A stretch of DNA of 64,000 nt. Origin: an uncultured Clostridia bacterium. GTDB taxonomy: Bacteria; Bacillota; Clostridia; Christensenellales; CAG-917. The stretch is from assembly GCA_934233745.1 (NCBI GenBank), contig CAKQGN010000001.1:248001-312000 (forward strand). Direction: 5' to 3'. The notes beneath the pieces were generated by a model that saw nothing but the letters and a program-made list of their open reading frames with translations, was not told where the DNA came from and ran no database searches. The stretch's first letter is position 1, and the number at the start of each line of letters is the position of its first letter. Positions 60,255 to 64,000 of the stretch are shown piece after piece. The position numbers were made by a program, and so were the translations under genes.

Positions 60255-60283
60255 TTGACATCCGTTTTTTTTAGATGTAATAT
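60255..60283 (+). promoter_or_regulatory. feo operon promoter
   Basis: TTGACA, 17 bp, TAATAT. Confidence 0.78.
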
Positions 60284-60292
60284 TCTAACGTA

Positions 60293-60314
60293 AATATGAA
60301 TAAAAGTTCATATT
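60293..60314. promoter_or_regulatory. dyad AATATGAA-N6-TTCATATT at the feo transcription start
   Basis: An 8-bp perfect inverted repeat placed where a repressor would block initiation. It is distinct from the Fur box consensus but shares the TGAA core with the upstream palindrome. Confidence 0.55.
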
Positions 60315-60358
60315 CACATTACCGAATGAATAAAATCGGCTTAAAGGAGAGAGAGATT

Positions 60359-60571
60359 ATGCCGCTTGTATTTGCACCGATCGGAAAAGATTTGAGAATC
60401 GTCAAGATTTTGACTGACGACAAGACAAAAAAACATCTTGAAAGTTTGGGTATTACCATCGATTCTACAATCAGCATCATATCCCAAAGCGGGGGAAGCG
60501 TCATCTGCCTTATCAAAGACGGGCGTCTTGCTTTGGACAAAGAAATGGCAACAAAAATATTGGTAGCATAA
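60359..60571 (+). CDS. feoA: FeoA domain protein 1
   Basis: A 70-residue SH3-like protein that helps FeoB take up ferrous iron. It has the FeoA order: DLRIVKILTDDKTKKHLESLGI, then STISIISQSGGSVICLIKDGRLALDKEMATKILV. ATG 60359 with AAAGGAGAGAG upstream is preferred over earlier in-frame codons near the promoter. First of two feoA genes in the operon. Confidence 0.88.
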   Translation: MPLVFAPIGKDLRIVKILTDDKTKKHLESLGITIDSTISIISQSGGSVICLIKDGRLALDKEMATKILVA

Positions 60572-60586
60572 AAATAGGAGGACACA

Positions 60587-60820
60587 ATGGAAAAGCTACT
60601 CAGTGATTTCGTTATAGGTGAACAGGGCGTCATCAAATCCGTTGCAGGAGACGGAAGAATCAGACGTCGTTTGTTCGACATGGGCGTGACACCCGGCGCT
60701 GAAGTTTATCTCAGAAAGAAAGCACCGCTTGGCGACCCTATCGAAGTGACAATCAGAGGTTATGAATTGACGCTTCGCAAAACCGAGGCATCTGCCGTTA
60801 CAATGGAGGTTAATGACTGA
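60587..60820 (+). CDS. feoA: FeoA domain protein 2
   Basis: A 77-residue FeoA. GEQGVIKSVAGDGRIRRRLFDMGVTPGAEV and IEVTIRGYELTLRKTEASAVTM are textbook. It is more canonical than the first copy, which it follows by 15 bp with AGGAGG upstream. The TGA shares a base with the feoB ATG (TGATG). Confidence 0.93.
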   Translation: MEKLLSDFVIGEQGVIKSVAGDGRIRRRLFDMGVTPGAEVYLRKKAPLGDPIEVTIRGYELTLRKTEASAVTMEVND

Positions 60821-63435
60821 TGAAAAGATTTGCTCTTGCAGGCAACCCCAACTGCGGTAAAACAACTTTGTTTAACTCGTTGACGGGTTCCACGGCACAC
60901 GTAGGCAACTGGCCTGGCGTCACGGTCGATAAAAAAGAGGGTACATACAAAAAATGCGCAGAACCCATTTCGATTGTTGACCTTCCCGGCATTTATTCAC
61001 TCTCTCCGTATACACCCGAAGAAGTGATTTCGAGAAATTACATCCTTGAAGAAAAACCCGATTGCGTCATCAATATCGTGGACGCAACAAACCTCGAACG
61101 CAACCTTTATCTTACGACTCAGATCATGGAAATCGACGTTCCTATGATTATCGCGCTCAACATGATGGACACCGTTGAAAAGAACGGTGACAAGATTGAC
61201 GCAAAGAGTCTTGAAGAAAAAATCGGTCTTCCCGTTGTCGAGATTTCCGCTTTGCGCGAAAAAGGCCTTGACGAACTCATGCAGAGAGCGTACGAAGTTT
61301 GCGGGCAACCGAGAAAGGGCAGAACCGTACTCGAAGGCACTCAACTTACGCACCTCATCAACGATTGCAGAATAGCACTCGAAGGCAGCGGAGTCGAGAA
61401 TTCTCTTTTCCATGCGGTGAAACTTGTCGAACTCGATGAAATCGAAGTCGGTCAACATCCGCAGGCGGCTCAAATGGTCGAGGAGTTCAAAAAGACCTTC
61501 AAAGACGACGTTTTCGGAACGGATTTCGAAGCAATCGTCGCAGACGCTCGCTATAAGTACATTTCAAAGAACTATTCTTCTGTGGTAACAAAGAAAGAAA
61601 AAACCGAAAAAGAAAAGCTCAGCGCATCCGACAAAGCGGATAAGGTGCTTACGCACAAGGTTTGGGGTATTCCTATCTTCCTTGTGATTTTGTTTTTGGT
61701 GTTCCACCTCACGTTTGCAGAGGACTTCTTGTTCCTCGGTGCAGGCGGTGTGTTCGACAAAGAAGCGGTAGCATATCTCGACGCGCAGGCAACTCAGGTT
61801 GCGGACTTTGCTCAAAACCCGTATGACGAAGGGACAACCTATTATACCGAAGACGGATTCAAAGCGGAACTCACGTTTGCGGAGGACGGTAAACTCGAAT
61901 CCGTCGAACCAAAAGCGCATGTTTACACCGCGGATCACGAATTGAAATACGTTGACGAACTTGATGAAAGTCAACTGAATCAAAAATTCTATGCCGACGA
62001 AAAAGGCAAATGGGAAGTTACCGTTGCGGCAAACGATGACGGCGAACTCGAATCGTCTTTCGTAAGCAGTATAGACGAATGGTGTTCGGGAATCAGTGCG
62101 GCAACCTTCTTCGGATATGAAGAAAGCGTTTACGGCCCGGGAGTCATTCTTGCAAACATCCTCAACACGTTTACCGAGTTCCTTAGCGTTTGCGTAAACG
62201 AAGGTCTTACGCTTGCAGGTGCGCCGGAATGGTGTACGGGACTCATCGTTGACGGCGTTCTCGGCGGCTTGTTCGCGGTGCTAGGTTTCTTGCCGCAAAT
62301 CCTCTTGCTGTTCTTGTTCTTCTCGATTTTGGAAGACAGTGGCTATATGGCGCGTGTGGCGTTCATTCTCGACAGAATTTTCAGAAGATTCGGCTTGTCG
62401 GGCAGGGCGTTCATGCCGATGATTATGGGCTTCGGTTGCTCCGTTCCCGCATTCATCAACACACGTACTCTTGCCGACGAAAACGAGAGAATCGCAACGA
62501 TCAGAGTCATTCCGTTCTTCAGCTGCGGCGCAAAACTCCCGATTCTTACGGCTATCGCGGGCGGTATCGCAACACAGTTCGGATTCTCGCACCCCGACGT
62601 CATCACCTATATGATGTATGTGCTGGGCGTGGCAGTTGCAATCTGCGCAGTCATCCTGATGCGCGCAACGACAATGAAGGGCGAAGTTCCCCCGTTTATT
62701 ATGGAACTGCCCGCATATCACATGCCTCAACCCAAAAACCTGGCTCTCCACCTTTGGGACAAGACGAAGCACTTTGTGAAAAAAGCATTTACAATCATCC
62801 TTGCGTCGACAATCCTCATTTGGTTCATCAGCCATTTCAGCTGGACATGGCAATTCCTTGCGGACGAACAAATGGATAAATCGATTCTTGCAGGTATCGG
62901 CGGACTCATTCAACCTCTGTTTACACCGCTCGGATTCGGTTCGCAACTTAAAGCATTCGGTTGGGTGTTCGCAGTTGCGGCAATCACAGGTCTTATCGCC
63001 AAAGAGAACGTTATCGCAACGTTCGGCACATTGGCGGCATGTATCGTCGGCGGTATGATTGACGTCGAAGCAGACGGCGGTATCGCCGCGGCAGGCACAA
63101 TGATCGCCGCAACAGGCATCGACGTGCCGGGCTTGATTGCATTCATCGCATTCAACATGCTCACGATTCCGTGCTTTGCAGCCGTTGCAACCGCAAAGGC
63201 AGAACTCCCGACAAAGAAGTCATACAGAATGACATTGCTCTTCTGGGTAGGCACAAGCTATATCGTGTCCATGATGATCTACCTCATCGGCGCATGGTGG
63301 TGGACAGTGTTCATCTTCGCAGCGATTTGGGCGGCGATCATCACGCTGATCGTGCTAGACAATAAGGGTAAGATCAACGTCAAGAAGTTCTTTGACGACC
63401 TCGGCGCAAAACTCAAAATAAAAAAGAACGCGTAA
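60820..63435 (+). CDS. feoB: ferrous iron transporter FeoB with enlarged first external loop
   Basis: An 871-residue iron transporter. The N-terminal G domain shows GNPNCGKTT (G1), PGVTVDKKEG, DLPGIYSLSPY (G3) and NMMD (G4). After the first helix (ILFLVFHLTF, near residue 300) an extra, acidic, Tyr-rich segment of about 130 residues comes before GGLFAVLGFLPQILLLF. The two Gate motifs are seen, including FGCSVPAFINTRTLADENER and the Cys in FFSCGAKLPI. Typical FeoB is about 650-770 residues. TGATG overlap with feoA. Confidence 0.96.
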   Translation: MKRFALAGNPNCGKTTLFNSLTGSTAHVGNWPGVTVDKKEGTYKKCAEPISIVDLPGIYSLSPYTPEEVISRNYILEEKPDCVINIVDATNLERNLYLTTQIMEIDVPMIIALNMMDTVEKNGDKIDAKSLEEKIGLPVVEISALREKGLDELMQRAYEVCGQPRKGRTVLEGTQLTHLINDCRIALEGSGVENSLFHAVKLVELDEIEVGQHPQAAQMVEEFKKTFKDDVFGTDFEAIVADARYKYISKNYSSVVTKKEKTEKEKLSASDKADKVLTHKVWGIPIFLVILFLVFHLTFAEDFLFLGAGGVFDKEAVAYLDAQATQVADFAQNPYDEGTTYYTEDGFKAELTFAEDGKLESVEPKAHVYTADHELKYVDELDESQLNQKFYADEKGKWEVTVAANDDGELESSFVSSIDEWCSGISAATFFGYEESVYGPGVILANILNTFTEFLSVCVNEGLTLAGAPEWCTGLIVDGVLGGLFAVLGFLPQILLLFLFFSILEDSGYMARVAFILDRIFRRFGLSGRAFMPMIMGFGCSVPAFINTRTLADENERIATIRVIPFFSCGAKLPILTAIAGGIATQFGFSHPDVITYMMYVLGVAVAICAVILMRATTMKGEVPPFIMELPAYHMPQPKNLALHLWDKTKHFVKKAFTIILASTILIWFISHFSWTWQFLADEQMDKSILAGIGGLIQPLFTPLGFGSQLKAFGWVFAVAAITGLIAKENVIATFGTLAACIVGGMIDVEADGGIAAAGTMIAATGIDVPGLIAFIAFNMLTIPCFAAVATAKAELPTKKSYRMTLLFWVGTSYIVSMMIYLIGAWWWTVFIFAAIWAAIITLIVLDNKGKINVKKFFDDLGAKLKIKKNA

Positions 63436-63481
63436 GTCGCGCAAAATGCGCAATACAGACTTTGCGTGAAAAGAGCGAAAT

Positions 63482-63805
63482 ATGACAAACTTAGTTTTTG
63501 AATCTGTTTTGTCGGCAATGCACCCGATCGGAATCGTGACGATAGTCGTTGCGGTTGCGATTGTGGCAGGCGTCATCATCGCGTCAATCGTAAGAAAAGC
63601 GAAAGGCAAGCCTTCGCTCGGAAGCGATTGCGCAGGATGCTCGCACGCAGGGAAGTGCAACGGACATTGCAACTTGCAAGACAAAGATGTCGATTGGACG
63701 GAACTTGTCAAGCAACGCAAAGCCGAACTCGAAGCTCAACGCTTAAAAAGCGAGAAAGAATCTCAACAATCGCAGGATTCGGAGCATGCCGACAGCAATA
63801 ATTAG
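63482..63805 (+). CDS. FeoB-associated Cys-rich membrane protein
   Basis: A 107-residue protein: one helix (IGIVTIVVAVAIVAGVIIASIV), then CAGCSHAGKCNGHC, then a charged helix ending in a Ser/Asp-rich tail. Small proteins with this helix plus CxxC...C...C layout commonly follow feoB in Clostridia. The tail of about 45 residues is longer than usual. It lies 46 bp after feoB; GAAAAGAGCG before the ATG is a weak ribosome binding site. Confidence 0.85.
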   Translation: MTNLVFESVLSAMHPIGIVTIVVAVAIVAGVIIASIVRKAKGKPSLGSDCAGCSHAGKCNGHCNLQDKDVDWTELVKQRKAELEAQRLKSEKESQQSQDSEHADSNN

Positions 63806-63886
63806 TTCAACTTCGCATTGAATAATGATAACCTCAATGCACAAAACAACAGATAGTTGTAGCAATACGACAATCTATATTCTCTC

Positions 63887-63927
63887 TCAAAAGCAGGGGA
63901 AGCGCAAATTGCGCTTCCCCTGCTTTA
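63887..63927 (-). terminator. long hairpin at the right edge, terminator of the 63925 gene
   Basis: AAAGCAGGGGAAGCGCAA pairs perfectly with TTGCGCTTCCCCTGCTTT (18 bp). On the minus strand it is followed by TTTTGAGAG and sits directly at the stop codon of the partial gene; it may also end the feo transcript. Confidence 0.7.
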
Positions 63928-64000
63928 CATAAATTTCAAATCGCTTGCTTGCAATACTATTGCGAGTGCGCCGATACAATCAATATATTTCGGGAATTTC
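63925..64000 (-). CDS. 3' end of an unidentified protein gene
   Basis: On the minus strand an open frame enters from the right edge and ends at TAA (63927-63925), encoding the C-terminus KFPKYIDCIGALAIVLQASD and four more residues. The GAL-x-x-x-L-x-A pattern is reminiscent of the end of ASKHA-type activases, but 24 residues are too few to assign. The long hairpin directly after it supports a real gene end. Confidence 0.45.
   Translation of the reverse strand, partial: KFPKYIDCIGALAIVLQASDLKFM

Overview
The window reads as a chromosomal segment of a low-to-moderate GC Gram-positive anaerobe of the Clostridia, most likely an uncultured gut-type lineage. The evidence is three Firmicutes-style riboswitches (lysine, TPP, THF), a CIRCE operator before clpB, strong AGGAGG ribosome binding sites, lipoproteins with Firmicutes-type lipoboxes, a Feo iron system with a Cys-rich small protein, a radical-SAM sulfatase maturase and a flavodoxin/ferredoxin fusion. 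I cannot name the genus. No rRNA, CRISPR array, insertion sequence or prophage is visible. The window begins inside an XRE regulator gene and ends inside an unidentified minus-strand gene.

Layout. 1-3.1 kb: XRE fragment, HU, CPA2-type antiporter, a first hairpin-repeat array and a small membrane protein. 3.2-11.7 kb: an ABC-2 exporter followed by two paralogous, roughly 1000-residue anchored surface proteins with Ig-like and beta-helix regions. 11.8-13.8 kb: GH16 glycosidase and esterase lipoproteins. 14-16.8 kb: an amino-acid ABC importer behind a lysine riboswitch and terminator, so probably a lysine importer. 17.0-20.5 kb: tRNA-Ala(GGC), alkaline phosphatase, Na+/Ca2+ exchanger and a long MscL. 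20.6-22.9 kb: a thiamine locus in which a TPP riboswitch controls an N-terminally extended ThiT, convergent with thiamine pyrophosphokinase. 23-26.1 kb: alpha/beta hydrolase, P1/DmpA-type peptidase and anaerobic sulfatase maturase.

26.3-34 kb: ClpB with CIRCE and promoter, then a TetR regulator divergent from an asymmetric heterodimeric ABC exporter. 34.4-36.1 kb: an uncharacterised membrane-protein pair. 36.2-40 kb: a THF-riboswitch folate operon (folC-folE-folP-folBK). 40-48.7 kb: a LURP-one-like protein, a decayed non-coding stretch, a two-gene micro-operon, a GPH-type symporter, a patatin, then polA, coaE and an SDR enzyme. 48.7-51.9 kb: a compositionally odd island with a hairpin array, a candidate structured leader RNA, a WG-repeat lipoprotein and an orphan gene. 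52-58.7 kb: a MATE exporter, a membrane M28 peptidase and a run of small tightly spaced genes (TPR, DUF4037, ABM monooxygenase, NUDIX, EFR1, TfoX-like). 58.8-63.8 kb: a TetR/DUF2461 operon divergent from feoA-feoA-feoB and a Cys-rich partner.

The least explained signals are non-coding. Two copies of a roughly 125-nt element follow stop codons, with helices that covary and internal loops that are conserved (33.9 and 40.6 kb). Three arrays of small hairpins are joined by AATATCACT, with a compensatory change between copies (2.3, 41.3, 48.8 kb). A multi-helix leader RNA with its own promoter precedes the lipoprotein gene (49.0 kb). I did not recognise any of these as a known class. The exporter plus twin surface-protein operon is the most system-like protein-coding novelty.
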